From Glandiceps talaboti (taxonomy: Eukaryota > Hemichordata > Enteropneusta > Spengelidae): a stretch of 64,000 bases of DNA. This document shows, piece after piece, positions 9,717 to 21,900 of the stretch. Made by a program: the position numbers and the translations under genes. The DNA lies in assembly GCF_964340395.1 (NCBI RefSeq), contig NC_135562.1, positions 18,362,985 to 18,426,984 of the forward strand, given 5' to 3'. The stretch's first letter is position 1, and each line of letters begins with the position of its first letter. The notes below the pieces were generated by a model. That model was given only the letters and a program-made list of their open reading frames with translations, was not told the origin of the DNA and did no database searches.

Positions 9717-12108
9717 TTGGTGTGTGGAGTCGGACTCCTTCCAATTTCGTCCCGTGTTAAAGGACCACCCCCCTACACGTCGTGGAATACTCTCCACCGT
9801 AGCATCCGTATTCGATCCACTTGGATTTCTCGCTCCCTTTGTACTTCAAGGCAAACGCATCTTGCAAGAGATGTGCAAAAAGGGAACAAACTGGGATGAG
9901 ACTCTGCCTAATGAGCTACGACCAAAGTGGGAGTCATGGCTTTCTGAGATTCCTAAGTTAGGTGACCTGAAAATCAGAAGATGTTACAAGCCAGAAGGTT
10001 TTAAAGACTTGAAGAAAGTCGAACTTCACCATTTTTCTGACGCCAGCCAGACAGGCTATGGGCAAAGTTCATATCTCAGGCTAATCGACACTCAGGATAA
10101 TGTTCATTGTTCTCTCGTATTGGGAAAGGCGAGAGTAGTTCCTCTCAGACCCATAACCATACCCAGGTTGGAACTTCAGGCTGCAGTTGTATCCATTCAA
10201 GTCAGCAACTTCCTAAACAAAGAATTGGACTACCAAAATATTGAAAACTACTATTGGACTGATTCGAAGGTAGTAATCGGCTATATTAGAAATGATGCTC
10301 GTCGCTTCCACATATATGTAGCCAATCGCATACAAAGAATCAAACAGTCGTCTCTACCTGAGCAATGGCATTATGTGCGTTCTGAAGATAATCCAGCAGA
10401 TCATGCATCTCGTGGGCTTGGAGTGAAAGGTTTGGAAAAGTCCAACTGGTTCAGTGGACCCTCCTTCCTATGGGAAACAGAAGTTCCATTCTCCAACAAC
10501 TTAGACTTAAATGTACTAACAGATGACCCAGAACTGAAGAGCACAAGATGCCTGGTCACTACCTCATCAGCAACCTTGCCAGTGCTTAGCCGGTTGAAAC
10601 ACTTCTCAGACTGGACAAGAGCCGTAACTGCAATCACTGCATTACAACAATACATATCCAGGAAAAGGAACCAAACAACAATCACTCCTGGAGAGGCTAG
10701 ACAGAAAGCAACCCTGACAATCGTAAAGTGGGCACAGCAAGAGGTCTTTGCTGAAGAAATAGACTCCTTGAAACATCCCACTAAGTCAGTTCAAATGAAA
10801 AGTAGCCTATCCCCACTGAATCCATATTTAGATGATCAGCAAGTGCTGAGAGTTGGAGGAAGATTGGACAGATCAACTATGACTGAGCAAGTTAAGCATC
10901 CCATGATCCTTCCTAGAAAGAGTCATGTAACTACGCTGATTATTAGATGGTGTCATGAAAGAGTGGCCCACCAAGGACGTGGAATAACCATAAACAAACT
11001 AAGGTCAAGTGGATTCTGGGTAGTAAACTGCAGCGCAGCTGTTACAACTTGCATATTCAGATGTATTGAATGCAGAAAGCTTAGAGGGAAAGCAAACACC
11101 CAGAGGATGGCAGATCTCCCCAAAGATCGTTTAGAGCCCTCCCCACCATTCACATACTGTGGAATGGACTGTTTTGGTCCTTTCTTGATCAAAGAACGTC
11201 GGAGTGAGGTGAAACGGTATGGCGTTATCTTCACCTGCTTAGCACTTCGTGCCATCCATACAGAAGTTGTGGAAGAGATGTCAACAGATGCATTTTTGAA
11301 TTGTCTACGTTCCTTTATCGCTATCAGAGGACCCGTGAGGCACATACGATGTGACAGAGGTTCCAACTTTGTTGGGGCTAAAAATGAGCTTCAACATGGT
11401 CTACAAAATCTTGATGAAGGAAAGATTAAGGATGCACTGTCAAAGCATCAGTGCGATTTTGTCTTCAATTCACCAGCATCCAGCCACATGGGTGGCATCT
11501 GGGAACGTCAAATCAGATCAGTAAGGAATGTTCTTCAAGGAATACTGGATCTAGCCGGAACCAGACTGAACACATCATCCATCCGAACATTCTTATACGA
11601 AGCCATGGCCATTGTTAACAGCAGGCCTTTGACAGTTCAAAACTTGAATGATCCCACTGGACCTTCACCACTTACCCCAAATCAACTCTTGACCATGAAG
11701 TCGGATATTGTCCTGCCGCCACCAGGTAACTTCGTTCGGGAGGATCTTTATGCTAGAAAAAGATGGCGTGCAGTTCAGTACCTTGCCAACACATTCTGGA
11801 CAAGATGGCGGAAAGAGTACCTGCTGAATCTTCAATCCAGACAAAAATGGCGAGAGACTAAGAGAAACATCCAGGTAGGTGACATAGTACTTCTTAAAGA
11901 AGAAGACACCATCAGAAGTCAGTGGAGACTAGCTAAGGTAACAGAGACCATTCATGATGAAGATGGCCTTGTACGCCGAGTGAAAATCCTTATGGGTGAC
12001 CCAAACCTCTCAAAACAAGGTAAGAGAATAAGTAAATTAACCTTTCTAGAAAGACCAATTCACAAGCTTGTTTTGCTCGTTGAAAATACTGATGAAGACA
12101 GTAAATAA
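9706..12108 (+). CDS. BEL/Pao RNase H-integrase region (second part of pol)
   Basis: This frame is +1 relative to the first part. It is open from 9454, but recognisable family sequence begins at about 9706, right after the C4 run at 9703-9706. About 800 codons follow. They carry a connection segment (GILSTVASVFDPLGF), RNase H-like motifs (FSDASQTGYG, YWTDSKVV, DNPADHASRG), an HHCC integrase zinc-binding region, and a catalytic core with D at 11167, D at 11353 and E at 11503, giving D-61-D-49-E spacing. A C-terminal region with VGDIVLLKEED is typical of BEL/Pao integrases. All three integrase acidic residues are present. No ATG near the junction looks like an independent start, so expression probably depends on the upstream frame. 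Confidence 0.93.
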   Translation, partial: LGINWCVESDSFQFRPVLKDHPPTRRGILSTVASVFDPLGFLAPFVLQGKRILQEMCKKGTNWDETLPNELRPKWESWLSEIPKLGDLKIRRCYKPEGFKDLKKVELHHFSDASQTGYGQSSYLRLIDTQDNVHCSLVLGKARVVPLRPITIPRLELQAAVVSIQVSNFLNKELDYQNIENYYWTDSKVVIGYIRNDARRFHIYVANRIQRIKQSSLPEQWHYVRSEDNPADHASRGLGVKGLEKSNWFSGPSFLWETEVPFSNNLDLNVLTDDPELKSTRCLVTTSSATLPVLSRLKHFSDWTRAVTAITALQQYISRKRNQTTITPGEARQKATLTIVKWAQQEVFAEEIDSLKHPTKSVQMKSSLSPLNPYLDDQQVLRVGGRLDRSTMTEQVKHPMILPRKSHVTTLIIRWCHERVAHQGRGITINKLRSSGFWVVNCSAAVTTCIFRCIECRKLRGKANTQRMADLPKDRLEPSPPFTYCGMDCFGPFLIKERRSEVKRYGVIFTCLALRAIHTEVVEEMSTDAFLNCLRSFIAIRGPVRHIRCDRGSNFVGAKNELQHGLQNLDEGKIKDALSKHQCDFVFNSPASSHMGGIWERQIRSVRNVLQGILDLAGTRLNTSSIRTFLYEAMAIVNSRPLTVQNLNDPTGPSPLTPNQLLTMKSDIVLPPPGNFVREDLYARKRWRAVQYLANTFWTRWRKEYLLNLQSRQKWRETKRNIQVGDIVLLKEEDTIRSQWRLAKVTETIHDEDGLVRRVKILMGDPNLSKQGKRISKLTFLERPIHKLVLLVENTDEDSK

Positions 12109-12236
12109 GGTGAGTTTAACCCTTTATGGGTGGGAGCTGGAACTTAGTGATTGTACTGATAATTTTCCTGTTTTGGCAATTCCTCCCTTTGTTGTAGTGT
12201 TTTTGGTATGAAAATCATACTGATTTTGGGTGGGAG
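12109..12236 (+). other. Retrotransposon 3' untranslated region with purine-rich tract
   Basis: The purine-rich GGGTGGGAG at 12228-12236 abuts the 3' LTR and is the likely polypurine tract for plus-strand priming. The same nonamer occurs exactly 100 bp upstream at 12128-12136. No envelope gene is present. Confidence 0.6.
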
Positions 12237-13062
12237 TGTAACTGCAGCTGCCCTTTAATAGAAACTAGGAACTTTGCAAAGTCTCCAGAGGGCGTCCTTC
12301 AGTGCAAGCTTGTGGTTGAACTTGTCACCTCCTTTGTTCTTTCTCCCTTCGCAAAAGTAGTTCATTTGTTTATCTTTTTCTTCGGTCACTTTACATTCCT
12401 ATATTGTTTCGGTAGGGAGCAATTACGTTACTATGCGAGAATCGACAGGTGTATTATACAAAATATGTAAACATTGGCCGAGGTAACCTTGTCTTCGAAA
12501 CTTGGTCAAAGGTCACGCATATTTACGGCGTGTTTCTGTATACCTCCGCACATTCGCCACGAGACAGCGTGCTGCAGTGAAGTAAGAAGACACTTGTCTA
12601 ACTTCATTCAAAAACTTCGTTCAAATGCACGTCAATCTCAACTAGTTTATTGTCTCAAGGTCTCAAGGTCGCCACCGAGGTAATTATCACAGATTTATCG
12701 TTTCAGATTGATGTTGTAGTATTTCCTCAGTGTATCTTTTGTGTAGCTGTACACTTGTAGTCTTTTGCTTTGTCTATTCGACACTGTATTACGTAATCAA
12801 GACAATCTTTTTATGTATTCTATTCTCGTATCATATTTTGCAGTTTTTACGACCATTGCGGTTTCAATTACCATTTCGATTGCATCGACCATTATGTCTA
12901 CACATACGATACTATGGTAACTGCTGTTACAACAATGATGTGTATGATCCTACAGTGATGTATGGCTGTAATGCTCTTCGTTAATGACTCGAAATAAAAC
13001 CGTAATAACTGTATAAAGAAACTCGTCCAGACTTATTCATTCGATGAGACTTTGTTGGCACA
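12237..13062 (+). repeat. 3' LTR of BEL/Pao element
   Basis: This repeat has the same length (826 bp) and termini as the 5' LTR. One difference was seen by eye, TTTTTAC here against CTTTTAC in the left copy. It is followed by the ATCGT target duplication and resumed minisatellite. Confidence 0.96.
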
Positions 13063-13500
13063 ATCGTACACCCAACACAGTACTGAATCACCTGTGGGTA
13101 ATCGTACACCAAACACAGTACTGATCACCTGTGGGTAATCGTACACACAACACAGTACTGATCACCTGTGGGTAATCGTACACCCAACACAGTACTGATC
13201 ACCTGTGGGTAATCGTATACCCAAACACAGTACTGATGATCACCTGTGGGTAATTGTACACCAAACACAGTACTGATCACCTGTGGGTAATCGTACACAC
13301 AACACAGTACTGATCACCTGTGGGTAATCGTACACCCAACACAGTACTGATCACCTGTGGGTAATCATACACCCCAACACAGTACTGAATCACCTGTGGG
13401 TAATCGTACACCCAACACAGTACTGATCACCTGTGGGTAATCGTATACCCAACACAGTACTGATCACCTGGGGTAATCACACCCAACACAGTACTGATCA
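13063..13500. repeat. 38-bp minisatellite, right half of split array
   Basis: About 11 further units of the same minisatellite as 2651-4373, enriched in the GATCACC variant. The array ends at about 13500, where sequence shared with 41795 begins. Confidence 0.93.
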
Positions 13501-13504
13501 GCTA

Positions 13505-14260
13505 TAGAAGTTTCAGTAAATATATATTCTTGGTTTGTCTGATCAATAAAATAATACCCCAGTTACAGTTACAGTGAATGCAAAGCTTTCCAAAAACATT
13601 AATCTCAATTCCAAAGTACATTTCAGTAAGTGACCACAGTATAATGCTGTTTTTAGAACACATTTTAATTCTAAAGCTTTGGTATATAATCACATAGAAA
13701 GTGACATATAAGTATTATACCGTATTGGGGGTGAGGTCCATTACACTTCATTTCTGTAATCATCAAATATACAGGCAATAGGATGTGGCATTGATGTAAT
13801 TATTCCGAAGGGAACATTTAAAAACGTTCACATCTTGTTCCGGTATTACAAATTTCATCTACATAGTCTGTGGATATTTTGTTGTCATATTTCTCCTATC
13901 ATGCCTGCCATATTGCTATTATAACTGTCGTATATTCAAACCTAATATTAGATTACAATGTCCCACAGTAACGTCAAATTTTCTTTTCTACCCTCCCAAA
14001 CGTACATGTCAAATTTTCTTTTCTACCCTCCGAAACATACGTCAAACTATTCTTCTCTACCCTCCCAAACGTACATGTCGAACTATTCTTTTCTACCCTC
14101 CCAAACATACATGTCAAATTTTCTTCTCTACCCTCCCAAACGTACATGTCGAACTATTATTTTCTACCCTCCCAAACATACATGTCAAATTTTCTTCTCT
14201 ACCCTCCCAAACATACATGTCGAACTATTCTTCTCTACACTACCAAACATGCAAATTTTC
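13505..14260. repeat. Duplicated segment, copy A (right part), with 35-bp minisatellite
   Basis: Bases 13505-13560 match 41795-41850, and 13560-14260 match about 42480-43180. From about 13970 to 14250 it is a tandem array of about 8 units of about 35 bp, each carrying CTACCCTCCCAAACATACATG and a T-rich tract. The long frame 13958-14605 is mostly a translation of this array. Confidence 0.75.
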
Positions 14261-14393
14261 AGCTCCGTCATCAAAATAATTGTTTGTTATAATCTTCGCC
14301 CGCCCTTGATATGTTGTGAAATATCGTCCTCCCTGACAAGCATAAACAAGTTTCTGGACATCGACACTGTGTCTGTCGACATCATCTACAGTC

Positions 14394-14522
14394 ATGGCAG
14401 CGCCAACACTTGTTCACGAACAGAGCATTTCTTTAATAACGGAAGTTATTCAGGGGGAGGGGCGGGTGAGTGTAAGAGAAGCTTTGAAAGGGCTTGTTTC
14501 CAGGCATCCAATGACAAGATGA
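14394..14522 (+). CDS. Possible short ORF or first exon (uncertain)
   Basis: An ATG in good context (ACAGTCATGGCA) opens a 42-codon frame ending TGA at 14520-14522, with a non-repetitive N terminus MAAPTLVHEQSISLI. A GGTGAGTG donor-like site at about 14464 would allow it to be a first coding exon. I recognise no domain and see no partner exon downstream. It could be a remnant. Confidence 0.2.
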   Translation: MAAPTLVHEQSISLITEVIQGEGRVSVREALKGLVSRHPMTR

Positions 14523-16280
14523 TTGAAAGGAGGAAAGGGAGAGGCAAAGATGTTTTTTTTTTCAAATTGACCGACCTACTCATAGTTTCCATGGAAAAAA
14601 ATTAGAAACATTTTTGAAAAAAATAGGGTCACACGAACATGCCAACCTTGGCGTGCCTCATGCAGACCAGGGCGAATAAATAGTTTGGGTTTTTTCCGCG
14701 ATTTCCCGGCTTTGTAATGTTATTATTGTTTCACTCTCCATCTCAAGTTAATAAAGATTTAAATATTACATATCACCATCAAAACTCTCATTTTCTGTCC
14801 TATTCCTACCGTTATCATTGTCTTATTCGAGTTTACCAACTTTGAATTAATTAGTGCACAGATAATCCTAGAAGAAACTGGTTGGGTATTTGCTAAATTA
14901 ACATATTTCCATAACCAATGTAAACATCTACTATCTGACTGATCATGACGGTAATACACGAACCACTTTTAACCATAGACCCTACACGAATGTGTGTTTT
15001 AACTATCCTACAGACGCTGGCGGTGGTATGGTGTCTGAAGACTCAAGAGTTAACTTCAATGTTGATGGCGCTATACTACTGAAAAAAGGCATGTACGTAC
15101 GTACGTAAGCACGGATTTTTGTGTACAATGTACCTGGCCGAGTTACTAAGTTGCTGAATTTCCGTAAACGCAAAAAAAGGCATAAAGACCACCATACAAA
15201 TAAAGCATAAACAGAGGATACACTATTTATGTGTGGTCTATGATTAATCAGAATACGTCAATACACGTAAACAAAATATAGGAAATTCCCTTTCCCTGTC
15301 TCTCTTTCTGTCTAAGACTTTTTAAGTTTACGATCCGTGACCGATGCCTCTGGTTCGACGTACGAGTGGTAGGTTTGGTGGTTAGGGGTAGACCATTTGA
15401 TATCCTGGGGGGGGGGGGGGGGGCTTGGAAGATGGTGGAGAGTCATTATTTTTTTCCCATCTGCTTGCCTGTGATTTTTTTTCTCCGCCTATGCTGCCAA
15501 CTTTTTTTTCCTTCTTTGAGATATCAGGATTTTTGTACGCCTATGTTGAACACCCACGTTTGTTGCCACAATTTTCTGTTTGGCTTTCGCACAAGGTAAT
15601 AAAAAGAGTAAAACGATGCTGTTCTATCACACACACAGAGTATACTTAGAAAACTAAATATTTCAATATGTAGTATAATATAATGGGAGGGACATTACAT
15701 CAAGTATTGTACATTGTACGGAATACCATATAACTCATTATACCCTTTGAAACGATGCCATAGAAGAGTTGTTAGTTCCATTCTCTGTGCCAATGTATGG
15801 TTTCTTTCGAATCTAGCATATAACTAACCGTGTTAAATATAGGAATCAGATCTAATCTGATAAATCTGACAGTTTACACATTTACTGCACTTGGTTGGAA
15901 CGGTAAACTTCACTCGGATGGTGGATGTAACAATGTACACTGTGGTTAATTCACCGTGGCAGTCTTGGTGCAGAAGTAGACAATTTTTTTATGTCTACAC
16001 AAACAAAGAAATCGCTGTTGTCTAAATGATTACGGCTGATTGAGGCTGGCACCCCTTGGTAGAGGAAATAGTTATTGGACCTACAAGTGCCTTTAATACA
16101 GCTATACAATACATAGGGGATTTTATCGTACAATTACATATGGAAAAATTACAAGGGGCAGATTAGAAAAATATTCGGTCTCAACCTTTTAGTAGTAGAG
16201 TATTTAGCTAATAGGGACTAGTATTGCTTACAACAACAACAACAATGACACCAACGTTACCAAACAACAACAACAACAGC

Positions 16281-16311
<31 letters not shown>

Positions 16312-17896
16312 TTAACAAAAAAGTTACCAAAACACAATAGACTTGTTTCTAGATTAGTTTATTGCCAGCACTAGCACCTTCACCTTCAAATAATGCAAGA
16401 AATACAAAATCTGGTTCAGAAATATTCTGAAATTGAACAAGGTGGTAGTGGAGAAAGAAGAACATCACTTATGAATCCATAGAACACTTTTGAGATGGAA
16501 ACTTATATAGATACCCATACAGTTGACTGTGGTTTGTATGACAATGGAGTATAGATATGACAAACATATCATTTTCCACCTCCTGTGTCACAACCGAGAT
16601 GTGTGAATCTGTTTGATATTTATGGATTCTATTGACACTTCAAGTAAAGACTACAGTGTGGAGGTTCCATTACTACAATGCCTTGAATTAATATACCTAT
16701 ACATAATACCACTGGTGAATTAAATGTCAAGTAGCTGTAACTATATGCTATAATGGTGGATGGAAATGACCCTTGACCTTTCAGGCAAGTGGGAAATTAA
16801 TCTCACAGAAATGCATGTGTTGTACCTGATGTAATTTACAGATTTTATCCCATGCTAGTTTTTTTTGATAACTTTTTTCAATTTTGAATTTCGTGCAATA
16901 TATTTTTTGAATTTCATAATTTCAGGAACATGTTCACATACATTTCTACAAGAAATAATATGGTGATTAAAAATAGACGCTGAACAATACCTTTCAGACA
17001 CTATACATAGACATTACATTGTTAAAATCTGTGGATTTTGTTTAGATAAACATACTCTTATATTTTAGGTACAGCTACTGTGTGATTCACTAAAACAAAA
17101 GATTATAGGATGCAACCATTGGTGGCGCACTAATAGTGTATACATAATACAACAGGCTGTTATCAATGGAGCTTATACATCTTCAATATGAACATCTTTA
17201 TCATTGAAAGTATTTATAACCTGGTTGCAGTACAATGTACATAACTGTGAAAATAAAAAAACTACACCAACAACCAAAGCTGCCAATTTTACACACCAAA
17301 CCTGACAGGGAAGAATGTACCTTAGAACGAATTTGTTTGAAAATCAGAGTAGCTGAAATCACCTTATACATTACAAAATTTGAGTACATTGTCTTGTGTT
17401 CAAGGAAATTGTTAAATTATTTTTCCCCAGAGTAAGAGTGCTCTGTTACTATTTTCACAGGTATAGTATGGATATTGCTACAGTCTGCTGTATTTACAAA
17501 TCAAGTGGGGTTGCGTCAAATGGAAATTCATCTGTGTTGGTAAACCACAATATCAAATTGAACAAAAATACAAACACAAACATGAAAATTTTAAAATTTC
17601 GGCCTTACACGTCAGTCAATTTGTTCACATAGACAAGTGTACAGTTGAAAATTTCATGTAAAATTTTCCAGTGTGTGTTTGGAATAAAAGTTCAATTCGA
17701 TACTAAATACATATATGTTTGCTCTTTGTTTTGTCTCAATTTGGTTTGATGTCTTGCTATTAAATAAAGAAACATCACTGAAAGTTTGATATATATTTCT
17801 GAGATACATACTAATACTATATCAAGTCCTGATTAAATACCATCTATTGAAAAGTTGAAAAGACACACAAGTACATCAAATGACTGCTGAAAGCTA
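14523..17896. other. No gene seen; AT-rich intergenic DNA
   Basis: Nothing here supports a gene. Contents are a G-run near 15410-15422, a (CAA)n tract at about 16230-16312, and scattered AT-rich sequence. The short frames in this stretch have no conserved motif. Confidence 0.6.
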
Positions 17897-18410
17897 CTAC
17901 ATGCAAGTCACTCCAAGCAGCATATCAATTAAACTCAAACGTATATGAAAAATAAAACATGACTCATCAATATCATAACACAACATTTCCATGTATCCTT
18001 CAGTGATTAATGGCTTAAACTGTATCACATGGTATGGACTATTGACCAAATTGACCTCAATTTGCACATAGGGAAAGTAGTCACATTCTAGTTTCCCAAG
18101 CGCAATATTCATATGGACAAAAGTCTTATCAAAGTGATTTGCTTTGACTATCTGTTCCTGAGAAAGTGGTGTGTTATGAAAACACTTGTTGTCTGGCCTT
18201 ATGTAGACACTAGCAGATGTCATTTTCCCTCTCATGATTTCTGCCAAACTGGCCTCTGGGTAATCGACGTCTACTAGTTTCTTCATACAGCCAGGCAATA
18301 TGTGCATATTAGTAGATATGCATAATTGTCTTGTATAATAACAATGCCAATGTAATGGTGTAAAAGTTCCTCTACTTGTGAATTTTGAGGTCAATTTCCA
18401 ATCTGACAGA
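17897..18410 (-). CDS. Unidentified protein-coding exon (about 170 codons)
   Basis: This minus-strand frame runs to a stop at 17897-17899 and has non-repetitive, protein-like composition rich in Cys and His (for example LHWHCYYTRQLC and DVDYPEASLAEIMRGK). I recognise no family. A fair splice acceptor (CTATCTCTGTCAG) at about 18408 suggests a terminal exon; there is no upstream ATG before an in-frame stop. It lies 550 bp beyond the stop of the TRIM-PARP gene on the same strand. Its acceptor phase (1) matches the phase-1 end of TRIM-PARP exon 6, so it could be an alternative last exon, but that match occurs by chance one time in three. It may equally be a separate gene's exon or a decayed copy. 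Confidence 0.45.
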
Positions 18411-18955
18411 GATAGTAACAAATTATAATGTTAATCCTTTACAGGAAGAGAAGGTGGGCTTTTTTCAGAAACACTCCCCAATTAACCTCTAATAATGGAC
18501 ATCTTATACCTTGATCATTAAAACTGGAGGAGGATGACTTTCACATGATTGTGAAATCTAATATAATATAATCTATACTTCTTATATGTAGTGCATTACA
18601 TTATATCTCAATGCACTTTAACAAAACACAGACAACATTACAAAGTAATAATATGTCATCAACTCAAGTTTTACCTTAATCCCTTGCAGGAAATACCCGA
18701 TAACCCCTGTGTGGCGACTTACCAACATAAGTTTACTTTTTTCAGACAGTTTTTTTCTTACGCATATTCACAGAGAACCTTACGAGGTCAAAAGGAGACC
18801 CCTTGTTTACAGTGTGGGTTCATATAAGCATTTCTTGTAATAACAAGGAGAAAGTTCAACATAGTTATCCAAAATCACAAAACTCAGTTATTAAATGTTG
18901 ATTGATATCTGTATACCCTATCTGTTTGTTATGAAACAACTGTCCATGTACACAT

Positions 18956-21900
18956 TTATCTGAATGTAATAAGATACTCAGGGTAGGCCTGAGCATCATT
19001 GAATATGACAAACAGTGATGGGTTTTGCACATTATCAGTTACACTATCGTACAAGTCTGTTGGATCACTTCCACTCTTTGATGGTGGTACCAATATTCCT
19101 TGTTGTCCTCTAGTAAACTCTCCTGTCAGTACTTTAGCTTGGTATACATATCTATTTCCAGTTCTTGGATCAGGTGGTGAAAACGTTGTGGATGCAGAGT
19201 AACTAGAATTCACAGCAAAGTAGCTCCCGTGCCCATAACTTGTAGCTGTAAAGAGTAATTACATGATTGTACATAATTACTTGAATCAAAAGCCACAGAC
19301 TTAAATACATTATACATCACAGCCTTTATTTATTGGTAGGTTGAACTACAGGATGTTCGCATGTAAACAAAATTTTATATCTATTTTTTTATTTGAAAAA
19401 AAAATATGTTAATGTGATGTAAGATTGTTTTACATACAGTACACAATAATTCTGATGTATACACAAATTATTATATTGACGGTAAATGAGTAATGTATAC
19501 ATTGGTGACATTCAAGTTCACATCAGATGTTGCATGTTTTCACTGTTTTTGTATTTGTTTCAGTCTTCACAACCCATAACAAACAATTTAAATCAATACA
19601 CCCCCCCACACACACACACACTTTAGCATTTTACCAGATATCACAACAATGTTTAGTCCTCATTATTATTGACATTATTTGTACTGCTAGTGTTATAATT
19701 TAGGAATATCATGACAGGGCTAAAGATAGGCAATGTCCATCATATACACAATAGTTTAAATTTGTGAATGAAGATCACACTTTCAATTCTGTATCTTACC
19801 ATTCTTTCCTGCAAAACTACTGTAGAATTCACCATAACTTATCTTATCAACATTGTATGCAGCCGTACCATGATACAGTAACTTTACATTATTAATTCCT
19901 TTCTTATTTTTCCTGTCCATGTTTTGTTTCAGTACCATATACTTTCGATATAGTTTTGGATTTTGAATCCGTTCAATTTGCTACAGAAAAGAAAATCGCC
20001 TTTGTTATTTTATCATGGACTAAGAAAGTGTTCTTGTTAACAAGTCAAGCCAGAAATAATTGATGAGGGGTAAGGTCTCACCATGGCAATACAAAGTAAT
20101 AACTTTAATATAAATATTCATTGTGCAGTGGCATGTAACTCTTGTTGTACATGAACAATGATTTTTTTTTGTAACCCCAACAGCTGAAACATTTTACTAG
20201 ATTTACCATTTACTTTTCTCTTTAATTAATGGAAACATTTCACTTTTGTTAACTAACTGAATCACAAATATAGTCTATTGATATGATGTCCTTTAGTACG
20301 CAGTATGAACACAGACATCAATTGCATTTGAACAACAACAACAACAACAACAACAATAACAATATTAATGAAAACAACATTAATATTACCAAGTCGAAAT
20401 TGAAAACATCATACATGACTGCCAAGTTTACTGTTCCTTGGGTTGTAATTGATAATATACTGTATTGATGACTCAGATATATGCATAGTACATTTTCAAA
20501 TACCTAGTATACAATTAAATATTTTCTAATATCAAAATATGGGATCAAATTACGATGTGCATTTATGGATAATTACAAATTTGTGGCTAAAACAATTTGA
20601 TAGCTAAATCTCTAAAACACACTGGCAGTCTTGATTTCAATACTCACCTGTACAACAATATATGGTTGAAGAGACTTCATAAAGGCTGTGGCAACAGTTT
20701 GGAATTCAGTTGAGTGGACATCCAATAGTACTCTTTTTAGCTGTTCTGCATCTGCCATTTTTCGCCAGTGGTTAGGGAGGGAAATGCTATCTATAATAAT
20801 GAGTTATTATGTAGAAAAAAGGAAGCGTTTGAATAACATAGAAAACAAGACAAGAAAAAATGATAAATAAATAAATGCATAAATGATATCTGAAAATAGC
20901 AAAGTTTGATTATAATGTTTTTTATTATGCTATCAACGACCAGTATGTTAACATTTCTAAGGAACTTTGCAAACTGTCTTCTGAATATAAATTTATATTT
21001 TATCACAAGGGTAGGTGATATCTAGCAAGAAATCACATTCTTTGATATTTGAATACTTTTAAAAATGCATGTTGTTTGGTAATATCTTTAAGTGAAGGAA
21101 AATGTCCCACTTTTAATAGGAATGGGTACTGATCTTACTTGCTCTCAGGTCTCTTCTAACTGGTACTTTGGATCTATCTGACATATCCATCTCTGTCATA
21201 GTTGTAAAGTCAATCATGTATTTCCCACCCTCTATATCCACTGTAACGGACCTCTTATCATCCAAATGTGCTTTTTCAATAAGTCCCATCACTTCATCTT
21301 CATACTCTTCATAGGTCTCTTCATCATTCAAATACAACCACTTCACATTCCTTGCAAGCATTTTGGCTTCACTAATTCGTCTCTCCTCCTCACTTATTCT
21401 ATCAAGAAGTGCATTAACTTCTCTTTGGACTGTCATGACAGACTGTGGAGTTCCTTGAAGTCTCAGTCTTATTACACTTCCAGTGTCTATCTTTTGAAGT
21501 TTCACCTACAAATCATGAAAAACATATGTAGGCAAAAAGTGGTAAGTACAAAAGAATCAATGTTGTTGACCCCATGACCCCATGATCATTAGAGAGAAAT
21601 CATAAACACAACAACTGCTAAATTATATTGTTACAGTAATGATTTTGGAATGTCATTTACTAACAGCTCTGACAAAACACTGACACCCAGATTTGAAGGG
21701 AAACCGTTTGTGCAATATTAAATTCAAGACCTTCTGAGCAGTCTGGACAAATTATCCGTTTATGTTATTTTTAGACCGTGAAGAAGAGTCGATATGTTGG
21801 TAATAAAATATTTCAACTGTAGAGAAACCAGACTTGTGCTTTTATCAAGTCCATGTCTCCCAATTGGTGCATCCCTTTTGTAGTTGGACTGAGTGCAGTT

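Larger units (their letters stand above)
4374..13062 (+). mobile_element. BEL/Pao LTR retrotransposon, complete and recent
   Basis: An 8689-bp element has two 826-bp LTRs (4374-5199 and 12237-13062) that begin TGTAACT and end GGCACA. It is flanked by the 5-bp duplication ATCGT (4369-4373 and 13063-13067). By eye the LTRs differ at one base (C versus T, near 4981 and 12844), so insertion was recent. Removing the element restores a perfect 38-bp minisatellite unit at the junction. Internal order is gag-like region, protease, reverse transcriptase, RNase H, integrase, which with DUF1759/DUF1758-type sequences is diagnostic of BEL/Pao. There is no envelope-like frame between the integrase and the 3' LTR. 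One frame break separates the two coding regions. Confidence 0.97.

Noticed and set aside
12109-12236. Envelope gene in the BEL/Pao element
   Set aside because: Only 128 bp separate the integrase frame from the 3' LTR, and no frame is present there.
13958-14605. 215-codon plus-strand frame
   Set aside because: The first two thirds is the 35-bp minisatellite; the rest is in a different frame from the better start at 14394.
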